The notes: generated by a model not told the origin, from the letters alone. A stretch of DNA of 64,000 nucleotides from Patescibacteria group bacterium (GCA_017992195.1 JAGOPC010000001.1:1-64000), one strand, 5' to 3'. Shown: positions 1-10,836, numbered from the stretch's first letter. Program-made: numbers and translations.

Positions 1-2
1 AG

Positions 3-563
3 TACAAGAACTCCTCTTCTTCTGCGGAACAAAGAGCAAGATTGGGATACCTCTACTATTTGACGCAGGCTGCGGTGAAAGCGCTCAACGAAAGACTCAA
101 TGGCGTAGGGACGCACTACGATGGCAGCTACTACGACAACAAGAACAACAGCAACAATGACTACGCTCATTCAGAATACTATGGAGAAGGTCTCCAGCAA
201 ATCCGTTCATATACGACGCTCAATAACAGAAACTATACAATCCGACGTGAGGGCTACTATTATATGTTCAGTAGAGACAATTCATCAAGTGTACATCAAG
301 CAATGCGCGCGCGCAATCTGCAGGATCTCATCAACTATCTTGAGCATCAAAATCGTTTAATCTTAGTAGCGCCAAACCGCAGAAACTACGGCGTACGAAA
401 GTACAATGAAGGCTTCAAGATCAATCGTGACAACGGCAGCGTCTTAGATAAACTCTTTGTCTCATTCGAGGCGGCGAAACAGCTGTTAGACACATGTGCG
501 ACAAATACACCAGTTCCGGCTCAGTATCATGCAATGTGCGGGTTTTCGACGTATGGAAGATAA
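3..563 (+). CDS. Hypothetical protein, 5' end outside the window
   Basis: The reading frame is open from the left edge to a TAA at 561-563, so the gene enters from outside and its true start is not visible; an internal TTG at 42 is only an upper guess. About 187 residues are seen. The visible part is rich in Tyr, Asn and Arg, with an Asn/Asp/Tyr-rich low-complexity stretch around residues 40-60. No family is recognised and no membrane segment is seen. A strong hairpin terminator follows directly, so this is the last gene of its transcript. No in-frame TGA occurs in the visible part. Confidence 0.6.
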   Translation, partial: YKNSSSSAEQRARLGYLYYLTQAAVKALNERLNGVGTHYDGSYYDNKNNSNNDYAHSEYYGEGLQQIRSYTTLNNRNYTIRREGYYYMFSRDNSSSVHQAMRARNLQDLINYLEHQNRLILVAPNRRNYGVRKYNEGFKINRDNGSVLDKLFVSFEAAKQLLDTCATNTPVPAQYHAMCGFSTYGR

Positions 564-596
564 AAGCAACTAAGGAACGAATGACATTCTGTATTG

Positions 597-629
597 AAAA
601 AGCCACCAGATTCCCGGTGGCCTTTTTTT
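597..629. terminator. Factor-independent terminator shared by convergent genes
   Basis: The hairpin GCCACC/GGTGGC (602-621) is flanked by an A-run on the left and a T-run on the right. It can end the gene to its left and, on the other strand, rsuA, whose stop codon lies inside the T-run. Confidence 0.85.
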
Positions 630-1311
630 ATTGCACATTTTCTAGATACTTCCACCTTCCCTTCTCTAACCCTTCTAGCGTCCACTCACCAATTCTCTCG
701 CGCCTCAAATAGGTAACGCTATTGTTCACCGCCTCAGCCATACGCTTGACCTGATGGTACTTTCCTTCGTGGATCGTCAGCAAAATGATATTTTCAGAGA
801 CTCTCTTCGCCTTCGCCGGCATAGTCACATAGCCCTCATCAAGCGTCACTCCTGTTTCTAGTTTTTGTATATCTTCATCGCTTATAGGCAACGCCAGCTC
901 CACATAGTACTCTTTCTCTTCTTTCTTCTTCGGCGAAATTATCTCATGCGTAAAATTCCCATCGTTCGTACAGAACACCAACCCTTCTGTATCCCGGTCC
1001 AATCTCCCAGCCACATGTAACATCTTCGCATAGGGACAATCCTGCAGTAGCATCTTATAGGAGTGATGCCCCCCTTCGTCCAATTCCGAACAGACATATC
1101 CAGCTGGCTTATGTAATAATATATAGACAAACCCTCTCACCTCTATCTGCTCGCCCAAAAACGTAATCACTTGCCCATCACTGATTTTCATATCGCTCGC
1201 TTTCGCCTCTATTCCATCAACCAAAATCTCTCCCGTCTTCACCGCTCTCGCAGCATCACGACGAGACACCAGTCCCAACATTGCTAAATATTTATCTAAG
1301 CGAACTATCAT
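628..1311 (-). CDS. rsuA: 16S/23S rRNA pseudouridine synthase, RsuA/RluB family
   Basis: This cytoplasmic enzyme of 227 residues converts a specific rRNA uridine to pseudouridine. An S4 RNA-binding domain occupies about residues 1-60 (RLDKYLAMLGLVSRRDA) and the catalytic domain follows, with the family motif GRLD.DTEGL near residue 103 carrying the catalytic Asp. The residue after that Asp is encoded by CGG; tryptophan or another aromatic is common there in the family, which fits CGG as Trp. The gene has no internal TGA and ends in TAA. The exact target (16S U516 or a 23S site) cannot be told from the sequence. The length is normal for the short RsuA forms. Confidence 0.9.
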   Translation of the reverse strand: MIVRLDKYLAMLGLVSRRDAARAVKTGEILVDGIEAKASDMKISDGQVITFLGEQIEVRGFVYILLHKPAGYVCSELDEGGHHSYKMLLQDCPYAKMLHVAGRLDRDTEGLVFCTNDGNFTHEIISPKKKEEKEYYVELALPISDEDIQKLETGVTLDEGYVTMPAKAKRVSENIILLTIHEGKYHQVKRMAEAVNNSVTYLRRERIGEWTLEGLEKGRWKYLENVQ

Positions 1312-1341
1312 TAAGAAAAGTTAACATGGAATGAATAATTT

Positions 1342-2115
1342 TTATATTTTCTTCTCAACCTCTTTCAGCACTGCGTCGGCCTCCTCAAGTTCTTTCTCCT
1401 TGTCACGCAGATATCTCTTCAAACTGTCTCTCTTGAAAAACCGAACATACACTCCCACGAGCAATAATAAACCGATCATAATCCGGCGAATATATGGTAT
1501 CACCACCTCATAATACCCCACAAATAACTTCGCAAGCGTGATAAGTGCAACCGAATAAAAGACCGAACCTATAAAATTAAAAAGCATAAATGTTGTCCAT
1601 CTCATCTTACTTGTTCCCGCAACAAAGGGAATGATCCCACGCGCGTATCCATTCCATTTACTGAGCACGATCGCCCGAGCGCCATGTTTATCAAGAGCTT
1701 TTCCTATATAGTGGACCTCTGTTTTACCGACACCAAAGTACTTTCCAAAATGCTCGATAAACGCCTCTCATTGATAAACGCCTATGAGATATCCGACGAC
1801 GTCTCCTAACATAATAGCGAACGATACGAGTACGATAAGCCAAAACCAATGCTCCTGCGCCACGAAACCTCCGATGATGAACAACGCATTCTGCCCGGGA
1901 ATTGACATTCCAAGTAACGGCACCGACTCGATGAATCCAAGTCCGAATGCCAGCGGCCAGTTCCGTCGTCCTATGATGTCGACCACTCCTTTCAGCCACA
2001 GGATAAACTCTCTGAGCAGTGATGGGTAGAAGATAGCCACCGCTATCAGCCCGAACGACAACATGAAAAAACAGATCTTAAGTATCAGACGGATTATGCG
2101 AAGGAAAAGTTTCAT
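1342..2115 (-). CDS. DedA family membrane protein
   Basis: This integral membrane protein of about 257 residues belongs to the DedA/SNARE-associated family, which is linked to lipid flipping and envelope homeostasis. Several hydrophobic segments are visible. The core of the family is present: an IPG segment near residue 90 and a K/R-x-x-x-x-x-R-x-x-x-P-x-x-AG segment (GIIPFVAGTSKMRW) near residue 165. One in-frame TGA (about 1768) after GVYQ must be read as Gly to join the two halves. CGG codons occur where DedA proteins often have Trp (HGA-W-AIV). I chose the ATG at 2115 because the hydrophobic N-terminus starts there; the frame is open further upstream. The C-terminus is charged (KEKELEEADAVLKEV). 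Confidence 0.82.
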
Positions 2116-2290
2116 GGAAGCTAGAGGCGGTAAAATGAGTTTGTATGATATCGAAGAGAACAATGCTTGCAAGCCGAGAAAATAAATATGCTTCCCTTTC
2201 ATCCGTTTTTCCCTATGATAACAGAAGAGCAAGCGGGCAAACAGCAAAACGTTTAAACGCTCTATCACTTTATCGTTTTCGCATCAGAGT

Positions 2291-3760
2291 ATGTCTTTGT
2301 ATTTGAAATACCGTCCTCAAACCTTCGATCAGATCGTTAACCAAAGCCACATCGTGGATATTTTGCAGGCAAAGATTCAACAAGGAAGTTTGAACAATAA
2401 CAATTATTTGTTTTACGGACCTCGCGGAACAGGAAAGACCTCAGCGGCGCGCATCTTTGCGAAATCGCTTAACTGTCTAAATCTGCAATGAGGCAACCCA
2501 TGCAACGAGTGTGTGAACTGCATAGTGATCAACCAGAATAAATCTATCGACTTTGTAGAAATCGACGCAGCATCGCACACCGGTGTAGACAACATTCGCG
2601 AAGAGGTGATAGACAAAGCGCCCTATCCGCCTGCGCATTTACAAAAGAAAGTCTATATCATCGACGAAGTCCATATGCTCTCAAAAGGCGCCTTCAATGC
2701 ACTTCTCAAGATCATGGAAGAGCCGCCGGCATATCTCGTTTTTATCCTCGCAACGACCGAAATCCACAAGGTACCTGACACCATCATTTCGCGTTGCCAG
2801 ATTTTCAACTTCAAAAAGATCCCGACACCGGAACTTACAATCCACCTGGAATATATCTGCAAGAATGAATGACTTACGTGCGATCACGATGCTATTGTGA
2901 CCATCTCAAAGATGGCTGAGGGTTGCGCCCGCGACGCTATCAAATACTTAGACCAGGTTTCCATCCTGGGTGACATCACCGAAGAAAACGTCGCACAGTT
3001 CCTCGGAGTCGCCCCAGAGACACTTATTAGGAATTTTGTCGATGCGATGCAGCAGAAAGACCAACTAAGACTCTTCTCGATCGTTGATGATCTACAAGAG
3101 TGAGGCACCGACGTCCAGAACTTCATCAAGCAATTATTATTGTACATCGAAGAACATATGAATGACGATATAGAGACCATGCTCTCTCTCGCCGACGTCC
3201 TCAAGAACATCAGCTTCAGCATAAAGGCCTTCCCTCAACCATATATCATCATCAAATCCGAACTCTATAAGCACTTCAATCCATTTCATATCTACGTAGC
3301 TGCCGATGAGCAGCCAAAAAAAAAAGCTAACACAGTAGCGAGCAGTGAGCCGACGGTTAGTTGAAATGGTGGTGGCGCAAAACCGGAAAAGAAAGAGACG
3401 GGTGAGCAGACTGAAAAGAGCAACATTAAAAATGATAATACAGAAATTTCTGCGCCGAAAAGCGGCCCTACACCTAATGCGGTTGAGTGAGATTTGACGA
3501 ACGATGAGCTGCTCGGAAAACTGATCAACACAATTGATAAAACCTCATTAAGGGGTCTTGTAAAATCATTTTGTCTTGTCGAGCGCCAGGAACCAGAAAC
3601 CATCTATCTCGTCGTTCTCCAGAAACTACAACTAGGCATACTTCAAAAGCAGGAAAATATCAGATCGGTCGAAGAAGCCCTCAGCGCTATTCTCGGCAGA
3701 CGCGTCAACGCATCTATGAGATATCAGTCAAAGGATGAGTACTTCTCTTCGCTATTGTAA
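2291..3760 (+). CDS. dnaX: DNA polymerase III subunit gamma/tau
   Basis: This is the clamp-loader ATPase of the replisome, 489 residues. The Walker A motif GPRGTGKTSAARIF is at about residues 45-58, followed by a zinc module C..GGNPCNEC.NC, Walker B (VYIIDEVHML) and the SRC motif (TIISRCQIF). Five in-frame TGA codons (2489, 2870, 3101, 3362, 3488) are read as Gly. The first falls on the conserved glycine before the PC..C..C zinc ligands. The region after about residue 350 is a Lys/Glu/Asn-rich linker followed by a short globular C-terminal domain, as in tau. The start is ATG with no Shine-Dalgarno sequence upstream; a TTTATCG stretch lies about 22 bases before it. Confidence 0.95.
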
Positions 3761-3762
3761 CC

Positions 3763-3789
3763 AAAAGGCCGCCATCTGGCGAGCCTTTT
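3763..3789 (+). terminator. Terminator after dnaX
   Basis: AAAAGGC and GCCTTTT form a stem that also contains an inner GCC/GGC pairing. It starts two bases after the dnaX stop codon. Confidence 0.8.
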
Positions 3790-3836
3790 AACCATTATGT
3801 TTCATCTATTGGGATTTATGGATTATGCTTTGTGCG

Positions 3837-6800
3837 TTATTTAATATACTTCGTCAAATCTATCGTGTTCTTCACTGTATTTCCATACACATCCGCCACC
3901 TCATAGACGAGCGGCTGTGGGATCTTTATCTGATAGGTCGTCGCGTTGTTGCTGAATGAGTTGATGAGCGTGCCATCTGTCATAGAAATCTTTCCGCTCT
4001 TTATCGCAGAGAGATCGTCAACAAATAACATCACCACATCATAGTTCCCGTCTGCTCTCTTTCTTACAGCAAGCGTATCAGTGAGGAGATACGGCGCGAC
4101 GTTATCGAGCGGCACTCACACGACTGAAACGGTTTTCTTATTGTATCTACCTTTGTTGTCTGTCGCGATGATCGTCAGATTGTGAGGAGCGCCATCGATA
4201 GGCGCCGGCGCACTGATCTTCTTGATATCGCTTACTCTGTTTCATGCTCCCGCATGAGCAAAGTCACCCAGATCAACATTATCGAGCATTACTCTTATCT
4301 TGCTGATAGGCGCTGCAGCAGAGATATCATATCGCACACTAAACGTCTGCGCTATCTTCCCATTATCATGTGGCTGCTTCAATGTAATCACAATACTATC
4401 ATCTTGCGCTCCGAGAGCCGGTCTATTCTCGCATGTTTTCGTAGGCTCTTCGAGAAACAGATTCCCGATAGGAATAGAAACATCGCCTGTAGCCGCACTG
4501 CCGGTCCCCATACCCGCCTTCTCTCTCCGCCGATTATTAATATCATCTAAGTCCATATTATTTGGCATGAAGCTTGTCGGCTTGAAAAGATAGCCATTTA
4601 TGATCTCCGCCTGAGGTGTCACGTCAGATATCTTTCCCATACATGCGCTGTCGATCTGTATTGGCGTCAAGGCGCCATCCATCTCATTTGGCGCGGTCGA
4701 AATATATGCCATCGAACTCACCTTCTGGTCTGCAGGTGTTGTTTCTGTCGCCAACTTTCCGGTGATCTTCGAAACCGCGACATCCTTCACCTCTATAGGG
4801 GAAACGTTTTCTGTTTGGATTAACCCCTGCTTGAGGAGATTTGAAAAGAACTGTCTGAATGTCTTTCCATTCACCCGACCTCCGTAGGCATTCACGTTCA
4901 TAGGATTTCCTTGTGTGTTACCCGCCCAGAACACGGCCACTTTCGAAGGAGTATAACCCACAAGCCAACCATCTCTTGGAAGTTTTTTTCCTGTCTTAGG
5001 ATCTTTCATATCTGTTGTCCCTGATTTGTTTGCATAAAGCAAGCCGCCTACCCTGAAATTTGCAATCCAGCTTCCTGGAAGATTCTCCTCCGTCGTCAGA
5101 ATCTTTCGCATGAGATATGCAACTCCGCCGGGGATAATTTTTTGTTGAAGTTTTTCTTGTTCTTGCGCTTTATCATAAAGAATGTTTCCGTCTGGTCCTG
5201 TCACCTGTAAGATCGGATTGATCTTCGCAGGCGCTCCGTTGATCGAACTCAGCTGCATATAGCCATTTGCAAGTTCCATCATCTTGAGCTCACCAGCACC
5301 GATCGAGAGCGGATATCCGTAATCTTTTTTCGAATCATATGAATTTATACCGATCTTATTCAGATACGGAATGAGCTTGTCCTGCCCGCCGACCGCAAAG
5401 TACATCTTGATCGCAGGAATGTTTCTGGAATGTCCAAGTGCTTTTCTCAGCGGCAGAATACCCTCAAAGAGACCATCATTATCATTCGGCGTATCGTTAC
5501 CAACCTTAAACGCTATGTCATAGATAGGAGTGTCAATGCTCAAAGGAAGATTCATAAATCCAAACGCGTAGACAAGAGGCTTGATGGTTGAACCCGGTTG
5601 TCTCGACTGTTGTACCATATCAACCTTTCCATCTATATCGTCGCTGTTATAGTCGGCCGATCAAACGTACGCGAGCACATCACCATCCAGGCTGTCCAGA
5701 TAAAGCATCGAGCTGTTATTAGCCCCATACCCATTCACTGTCTTTATGTTGTCGTCAATACTTGCCTCAGCGATATCCTGTGCCTTGATATCGAGCGTCG
5801 TCTTGATAGTTAGCCCACCCTTCGTTAACTGTTCCTCTGTGTATCCTTTATCCTTTAATCGTTCTATTATCCGGAACACGAAATGGGGCGCCTTGATATC
5901 AATTCTGGCTGATTTGAACTGATAGGTCAACCCCTCCACAAACGCATCTTTTGCTTGCTGTGCGTCTATATATCCATCCTCGTACATTCTCGACAGCACA
6001 TAATCCTTTCTTCCAGGCACAAACTCAACATCATACTCTTGCTTATCAACCTCCACCGTAAAATTTCAAACTCTTTCAACATAACTCATAAATCCTCCCG
6101 CAGATTTACTTACCGACCTCGACGAACTATTCATATTACCGATCATTCTCTCGATCACTTTTGGTGCAACACCGCCGGTCATCATATCGATCTCATCGCC
6201 CTCTAATGTAACCGTGAAAGCTCCCATGAGTTGGTCGACATTTCTATATGGGTTTACCGCCGAAGGACGCTGAGCCATAGAGGCGAGGATCGCAGACTCA
6301 AGAATATCAACATCTTTTGATGACTTGCCAAAGTAGGTCTTCGAAGCGGCCTCTACTCAGTTCGAATTATTTCCCAGGAAAATATAGTTTAAGTACATCT
6401 CTACGATACGTTTTTTCACTTCCTTCTTACGCTCTACTGACGAAAGATTTGGCTTTTCCTTGCTAACTTGATTCTGAAGATAGTCGTCAAGCTTTGTCGC
6501 TAAGATAATTTCCTTTGCCTTTCTCGTCAGAGTCTTCTCGTTCGAGAGCAACAGAAGCTTGATCAGCTGTTGGGTGATCGTCGATCCTCCCGGGCCGCTT
6601 AAGCTCCCATTTTTGACGCTCAGCCAGACCGCCCTAAGAATACCGGAATAGTCAACTCCTTCGTTGTTCCAGAAATCTTTATCCTCCGCCGCGATGATCG
6701 CATTGACGGCGTGCGGAGAGATATTATCATATGATACATACTCTCTGTTCTCGTCATAAAGCTTGTAGAGCACTTCACCATTCCTATCGGTGATAATAGT

Positions 6801-7049
6801 CGTCTGCTTAAAGCTTTGATTGATATCACTGAGCTCAGGGAGCGTTCTTACGATCGCTACATAAAATCGCAGAGCTCCTATAAGAAATATAAACAAAAAT
6901 CAGAAAACAATTGTTTTCCGTACGATGCTTTTCGTAAGTCGTCTCCAGAGTTGTTTTCCTCTTGGTAACGAGCTACCTAATATATTGTTACGAAAATGCA
7001 TCTTCTGTAATCTCGACTTTGTTGAAGATCTTCTTCCTCTCATGTGCAT
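3837..7049 (-). CDS. Class A penicillin-binding protein (transglycosylase/transpeptidase)
   Basis: This bifunctional peptidoglycan synthase has about 1070 residues. A basic cytoplasmic N-terminus is followed by one membrane helix (about 48-66). The GT51 transglycosylase domain carries AAEDKDFW and GGSTITQQLIK. The transpeptidase domain has SxxK (QPGSTIKP, about 485), SxN (GHSRN) and KSGTT. A long C-terminal extension of about 250 residues resembles Ig-like repeats. Six in-frame TGA codons are read as Gly; one gives AYVGSADY, matching the family VGG.DY motif. CGG and CGA in VF.IIE.LKDKGY fall where homologues often have aromatics. The start is ATG 7049 or 7043; frames further up run into the terminator of the upstream gene. 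Exposed on the outer face, it should act with MurG and the CHAP hydrolase. Confidence 0.93.
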
Positions 7050-7082
7050 ATAATGTACTACGAAAAAGAAAGTAAAATGTGT

Positions 7083-7111
7083 CAAAGAAAAACTCTGCAT
7101 TGCGGCAGAGT
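7083..7111 (-). terminator. Terminator of the LysM-CHAP gene
   Basis: ACTCTGC/GCAGAGT forms a hairpin followed on the minus strand by TTTTTCTTT. It separates the CHAP gene from the penicillin-binding protein gene. Confidence 0.8.
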
Positions 7112-7151
7112 CATTCTATGTATTTTATGATTCATTACAATCACTAGTAGA

Positions 7152-8279
7152 CTAATAGATGTAGCTTCCCGCCTCATCATATGGTACGGTACGCGTTGTC
7201 ACTACTCAGAGTCCTCCGGCACCGTTCATGTCAGAGATCGTCATGATTCCATTTTCCGGATCAACAGACTCTACGATAGCAACGTGACCATATCAGCGAG
7301 AAACCCCCGCTTGACCCTTCTCGTATACTGCGATAGCTCCTGGTTTGGGTGTTGAACCAACGGTTCGTCCTGCCGCTTCTGCTCTTTCATTCCACTGATG
7401 AGCATTACCCAGAAACGAGTTGTCACTCTTGAAAATATCTGGTCTTCTCATCGCCGCATATGCAGTACAGTAACCTGGCGCAAATCCGTCAACCGCAGTG
7501 GTCTTCTGGTACCATTTTGCGAGGATTGTATTTTTCTTCGCGCTTACTGTCGCTTTCGCAGAAGTCGATGTAACCACTTGCGTTACCTTAGCGACAGCTT
7601 TCTTAGGAGCCGAGCTTGTTGTTGTGGCAACCGGTTTGCTTGTAGTGGGATTTGTAGTAGTAGCGGTAGTAGGCTTCGTTGTTGGAGTCTTTGCTACAAC
7701 AGGCTCTGGCTTTTCTATCAAGCCTTTGTCCTGTGCGTCGCTTTCACTAATAGGTATGAAAAGCTCTCATCCTTTGTGGATGATTTTTCTACCGTCAGAG
7801 ATGTTATTGAGAGCTTTAACATCAGCCTCACTCAAAGAGTAGGTCTTGATGAACTCTCACAGAGATATATCTTCCTGCATAGTAACGATGATACCAGGCA
7901 GCTGACTGATGGTCAGTCTTGTACCAGGACGAACTTCGTTACTCTTGAGGCTATTTACTCTTTTAATATTGTCCACTGTCGTATTCAAATTAGCAGCAAT
8001 CGTCTCAAGCGTGTCTCCGGCCCTTACAATATAGGTAAGGTTTCCGTCCAATTCGTCATTATCGAAGATAATGGATTGTGCGTTGATGTCTGCGCTAGCC
8101 GTCGGCATCACATCAGTAAACGATGCCTTCACAGGTGTCGTCTCTACAGCAAGTTGGAATTTATCTGCGTAGATGATGAGATAGTTGAAAACCACGAGGT
8201 TAAACAATGTAATAATGAACTTTCAAATGTTGTGCGTCTTTCTTGCTCTTTTTACCTTCTTGGAGGGATATATAGGCAT
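7152..8279 (-). CDS. LysM and CHAP domain peptidoglycan hydrolase
   Basis: This secreted or membrane-anchored wall hydrolase has 375 residues. A basic N-terminus leads into a hydrophobic anchor (about residues 20-36). A LysM repeat follows (YIVRAGDTLETIAANLN, about 80-125), then a second LysM-like stretch, an Ala/Thr/Pro linker (about 180-240) and a C-terminal CHAP amidase/endopeptidase domain with the Cys in GYCTAYAAMRRP and the His in GYGHVAIVESV. Five in-frame TGA codons are read as Gly, one in SRGYGHVAI next to the catalytic His. The CGA codon in AAG.TVGSTPKPGAI sits where CHAP domains have an aromatic. The start ATG lies 20 bases downstream of the co-oriented tRNA-Ser gene. Confidence 0.9.
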
Positions 8280-8299
8280 GAAAAGGATAAGATTGTAAA

Positions 8300-8389
8300 T
8301 GGCGGAGAGAGAGGGATTCGAACCCACGGTCCCCGTAAAGGGACAACTGTTTTCAAGACAGTCGCATTCAACCGCTCTGCCATCTCTCC
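8300..8389 (-). tRNA. tRNA-Ser (anticodon UGA)
   Basis: The sequence folds as a class II tRNA with acceptor GGAGAGA/TCTCTCC, anticodon stem ACTGT/ACAGT, loop CTTGAAA with anticodon TGA, a long variable arm and an encoded 3' CCA. It reads UCA and UCN codons as serine. The T stem has one mismatch. Confidence 0.93.
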
Positions 8390-8599
8390 ACTCTGTTTGG
8401 GTTGAATGAGATTTTGTGCCCTTTTTTCGGGGCACAGTCTCAAACTATAGGATTTCGCCTTTGATTTTCAAGAACAAATCCATAAGCTCTCATTGGGAAG
8501 GATTTTCGTCCCCGATTCGATTGATTTAGCAACCCGAAGCCATTGACAACACTTAGCAACATTTAAGAAATAGAGCAGTTTAGCCCATAATAGGCATAT
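8390..8599. other. Intergenic region with a GC-rich hairpin
   Basis: This divergent region lies between tRNA-Ser and def. It holds a hairpin TGTGCCC/GGGCACA (8415-8436) with a T-rich loop, a TTGACA hexamer near 8543 that may be the -35 of def, and no coding frame I can support. Confidence 0.4.
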
Positions 8600-9085
8600 A
8601 TGAGCCAATTAACGAAGAAACATCCGCTTTTGACAGGAGCAAACAATCCCGCACTCAGGGCAAAAAGCTCTCCAGTAAGCAAGATTACAAAGGACATCAA
8701 AGAGTTTGGCAAAGATCTTTTAGCGCTCATGTACGAATATGAGGGCGCGGGTCTTGCCGCACCTCAGGTCGGCGAAAACAGCAGAGTCATCGCAGTTTCC
8801 TTCCGAAAAGAAAATAAAGAAAAGCTCAAGAGAGTTGGCGACGCCCTTATGATAAATCCCCAGATAATATCAAGGTCTGACAAGATGATCGTCTCCGAAG
8901 AGGCCTGCCTCTCCCTCCCTAAGCTCCATGGTGAAGTCCTCAGACACGAAACCATCAAAGTCACACGGGAAGATCTTAACGGCAAGAAGCACACCGAAAA
9001 GTTAACCGGCTATAATGCGGTGATCGTCCAGCATGAAATAGATCATTTAGATGGGGTGTTGTTTATCGACAAGTTGATTAAGTAA
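8600..9085 (+). CDS. def: Peptide deformylase
   Basis: This metalloenzyme removes the N-formyl group from nascent proteins in the cytoplasm; 161 residues. All three motifs are present: GAGLAAPQVG (about 49-58), EACLSLP with the metal-binding Cys, and QHEIDHLDG with the two metal-binding His and the catalytic Glu. The CGG in IKVT.EDLNGK falls where homologues often have Tyr or another bulky residue. There is no internal TGA. The start is ATG without a Shine-Dalgarno sequence, and the gene is followed by a terminator, so it looks monocistronic. Confidence 0.96.
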   Translation: MSQLTKKHPLLTGANNPALRAKSSPVSKITKDIKEFGKDLLALMYEYEGAGLAAPQVGENSRVIAVSFRKENKEKLKRVGDALMINPQIISRSDKMIVSEEACLSLPKLHGEVLRHETIKVTREDLNGKKHTEKLTGYNAVIVQHEIDHLDGVLFIDKLIK

Positions 9086-9100
9086 TTCTAATTTCAGAAT

Positions 9101-9135
9101 AAAAAAAGCGCAGGGAGATACCTCTGCTGCTTTTT
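9101..9135. terminator. Bidirectional terminator
   Basis: AAAAAGC...GCTTTTT forms a long stem with an inner GCAG/CTGC pairing between convergent def and the small minus-strand gene. It carries A- and T-runs on both sides. Confidence 0.85.
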
Positions 9136-9157
9136 CTTTATGCAATGCATAAAGAGT

Positions 9158-9523
9158 TTAGGCCGCCATCTTGCGATGGTCTTGTCATCTGTTAGAGTCC
9201 TCGCGTCATCCGCGTTGCTCCGCCCTGAACTCCTTATTGTTACGCATGTTCTGCCTGATCGCGTCGGTGATTTCTTTTTTGTCCTTCGCATTACCGGCTT
9301 TGATCTCGTCCTGAACTCGTTTGTCGAATTCAGTGTTATCAAACATTTCGCATAAGTCTTTGCCGATCTTCATTTGGACGCCTGTTTTTTTCATAGGACG
9401 CTTCAATGTGTTTGGACCAGATGCTGGCCCTGGCATAGGGATGTTCATAGGTAGAGCTGGTAAGGATCTAAATCGTTCCTTCTGGAACAACCACACAATA
9501 CCCATAATATAAAATAATTCCAT
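9158..9523 (-). CDS. Small hypothetical protein
   Basis: This protein of 121 residues has a short hydrophobic N-terminus (LFYIMGIVWLF), a Pro/Met-rich segment and a charged, probably helical C-terminal half (FDKRVQDEIKAGNAKDKKEITD). Two in-frame TGA codons near the 3' end are read as Gly before a TAA at 9158. No family is recognised. It could be a membrane-tethered accessory protein; the sequence gives no function. Confidence 0.55.
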
Positions 9524-9577
9524 CTAATATCGTCCAATCATGCCTACCAACCTATATCTACGACGCCCCACCTTCAA

Positions 9578-9605
9578 TTGACTTTAACTCTTTTCAGACT
9601 ATCAT
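9578..9605 (+). promoter_or_regulatory. Probable sigma70-type promoter
   Basis: TTGACT and TATCAT are separated by 16 bases. The start codon of the following gene lies about 50 bases downstream. Confidence 0.5.
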
Positions 9606-9655
9606 TTACACTGTTGTCAGCTTTGTCCTTTTATTGTCATTACCAATTGTCACAC

Positions 9656-10009
9656 ATGTCAGAGACCAAGAAATTATTTGCAGCCGGAGTCTTTAAGGTC
9701 GACTATAAGTCAGCCGGATATAAAGATCTCTATGAACTCGCACAAGAACGGAAGAAAGATGAAAACTTCTACGAGCTCATCGTAAGAAGAGTCGCAGAAC
9801 AAAACTATGGTATCCAATTTGTTTACATAGACCACAACTTAGTGTCGGCGGAGAAGGTCACAACCGACTCTTACGACAATAAAATGACTGCTTATAAAAA
9901 ACAGCTTCATGATAAATACGGCAAAGGATTTTACGCATGGGACTATTACGCTACCGACGAAGGGTACGACGATAATCTCATTGTCCTCAAATCTGATCTA
10001 CCTAACTAA
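9656..10009 (+). CDS. Small hypothetical protein
   Basis: This soluble protein of 117 residues begins MSETKKLFAAGVFKVDY and is rich in Tyr, Asp and Lys with no membrane segment. I chose the ATG at 9656 because the frame upstream overlaps a promoter-like element. It has no internal TGA. It sits between a promoter and a strong terminator, so it is expressed alone. No family recognised. Confidence 0.6.
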   Translation: MSETKKLFAAGVFKVDYKSAGYKDLYELAQERKKDENFYELIVRRVAEQNYGIQFVYIDHNLVSAEKVTTDSYDNKMTAYKKQLHDKYGKGFYAWDYYATDEGYDDNLIVLKSDLPN

Positions 10010-10052
10010 ATGGCCTAACTAACTTAATTCTACAAACTGACAACCAATCTAC

Positions 10053-10077
10053 TCCCCGGTAAATCGGGGGGTTTTTT
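10053..10077 (+). terminator. Terminator
   Basis: CCCCG/CGGGG hairpin followed by GTTTTTT, about 45 bases after the preceding stop codon. Confidence 0.88.
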
Positions 10078-10088
10078 GATAGCAAAAA

Positions 10089-10475
10089 TTAACTACATAG
10101 TTCTATAGCAGAGAGCACATCCTTCCCTGCGAAACCTTTAACTAAATGAGAAAGAACAGCCTGCTGTCGAGACTCGTATCTATCCACAAGTTTCTCCCTA
10201 TAGTCGGAAATACAAACCACCTTGGTCTTAATGTCTCTATTAATAATCTCTTCCAACAAGTATGCTCCTAATGGCTCCTCCCATCCCGAACTTCTGTTGG
10301 GAAAGTAATTATCTAGCAAAATATAATCAGGATTTGTCTTTTCTATTTGGTCTATATAACTGAGGGGGTTCAAAATATTTGTTTTAATAGGAAAATTCCA
10401 TTGAGGAAAGCGTTTTTTCATTCCCTCATAGATCTCTTTACCATATTGGTCATCTAGAATGTAGCAGGTGATCAT
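10089..10475 (-). CDS. Stand-alone receiver (response regulator) domain protein
   Basis: This 128-residue protein is the length of a single receiver domain. It has the acidic pair near the start (ILDDQ), the phospho-acceptor Asp in YILLDNYFPN (about residue 55), a Ser in CISDY and the conserved Lys in LVKGF. It carries no DNA-binding domain, so it would act through protein contacts. It follows a 115-residue unknown gene by 13 bases on the same strand, probably in one transcript. No kinase gene is in the window. Confidence 0.75.
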   Translation of the reverse strand: MITCYILDDQYGKEIYEGMKKRFPQWNFPIKTNILNPLSYIDQIEKTNPDYILLDNYFPNRSSGWEEPLGAYLLEEIINRDIKTKVVCISDYREKLVDRYESRQQAVLSHLVKGFAGKDVLSAIELCS

Positions 10476-10488
10476 GCTAGCATATTAG

Positions 10489-10836
10489 CTATTGCAGCAG
10501 CTCTGTAAAGAGCGTTTTTGCCCCTTCCGAGGTAAATGCTATGTGATCAAAGGAAATCTCCAATCCCATATCTACGTGTGCTTGTAAAAGATGTCTACCA
10601 TCTTCCAGCACAAGATGTCATTCATCGTCTATTCAAATCTGTATTCTTCCTTTCTCTATCGAACCCTTACTCGTTTTACCTGTAGATGCCTCCTTATAGG
10701 AAAAGGCTTTCCCCGATAACCTATTCGTCTTTATTCCTAGGTGTTGGGTATTTTCCAACGAATTAATAAGTAGTTTTGAAAGCCTCTTGGCCGAGATTTT
10801 TTCCATTTTGTTTTTGTTGGAGATAAAGGTTCGCAT
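10489..10836 (-). CDS. Hypothetical protein upstream of the receiver gene
   Basis: This 115-residue protein has two in-frame TGA codons (10633, 10618) read as Gly. The N-terminal half is basic (KISAKRLSKLLINSLE); the C-terminal half looks like an alpha/beta fold (GHLVLEDGRHLLQAHVDMG). No family is recognised. It is translationally close to the downstream receiver gene, so a shared regulatory role is possible but unproven. Confidence 0.6.

Noticed and set aside
7398-8405. A 335-codon plus-strand frame
   Set aside because: It is antisense to the LysM-CHAP gene and the tRNA-Ser gene; the minus strand has clear domains and TGA at conserved Gly.
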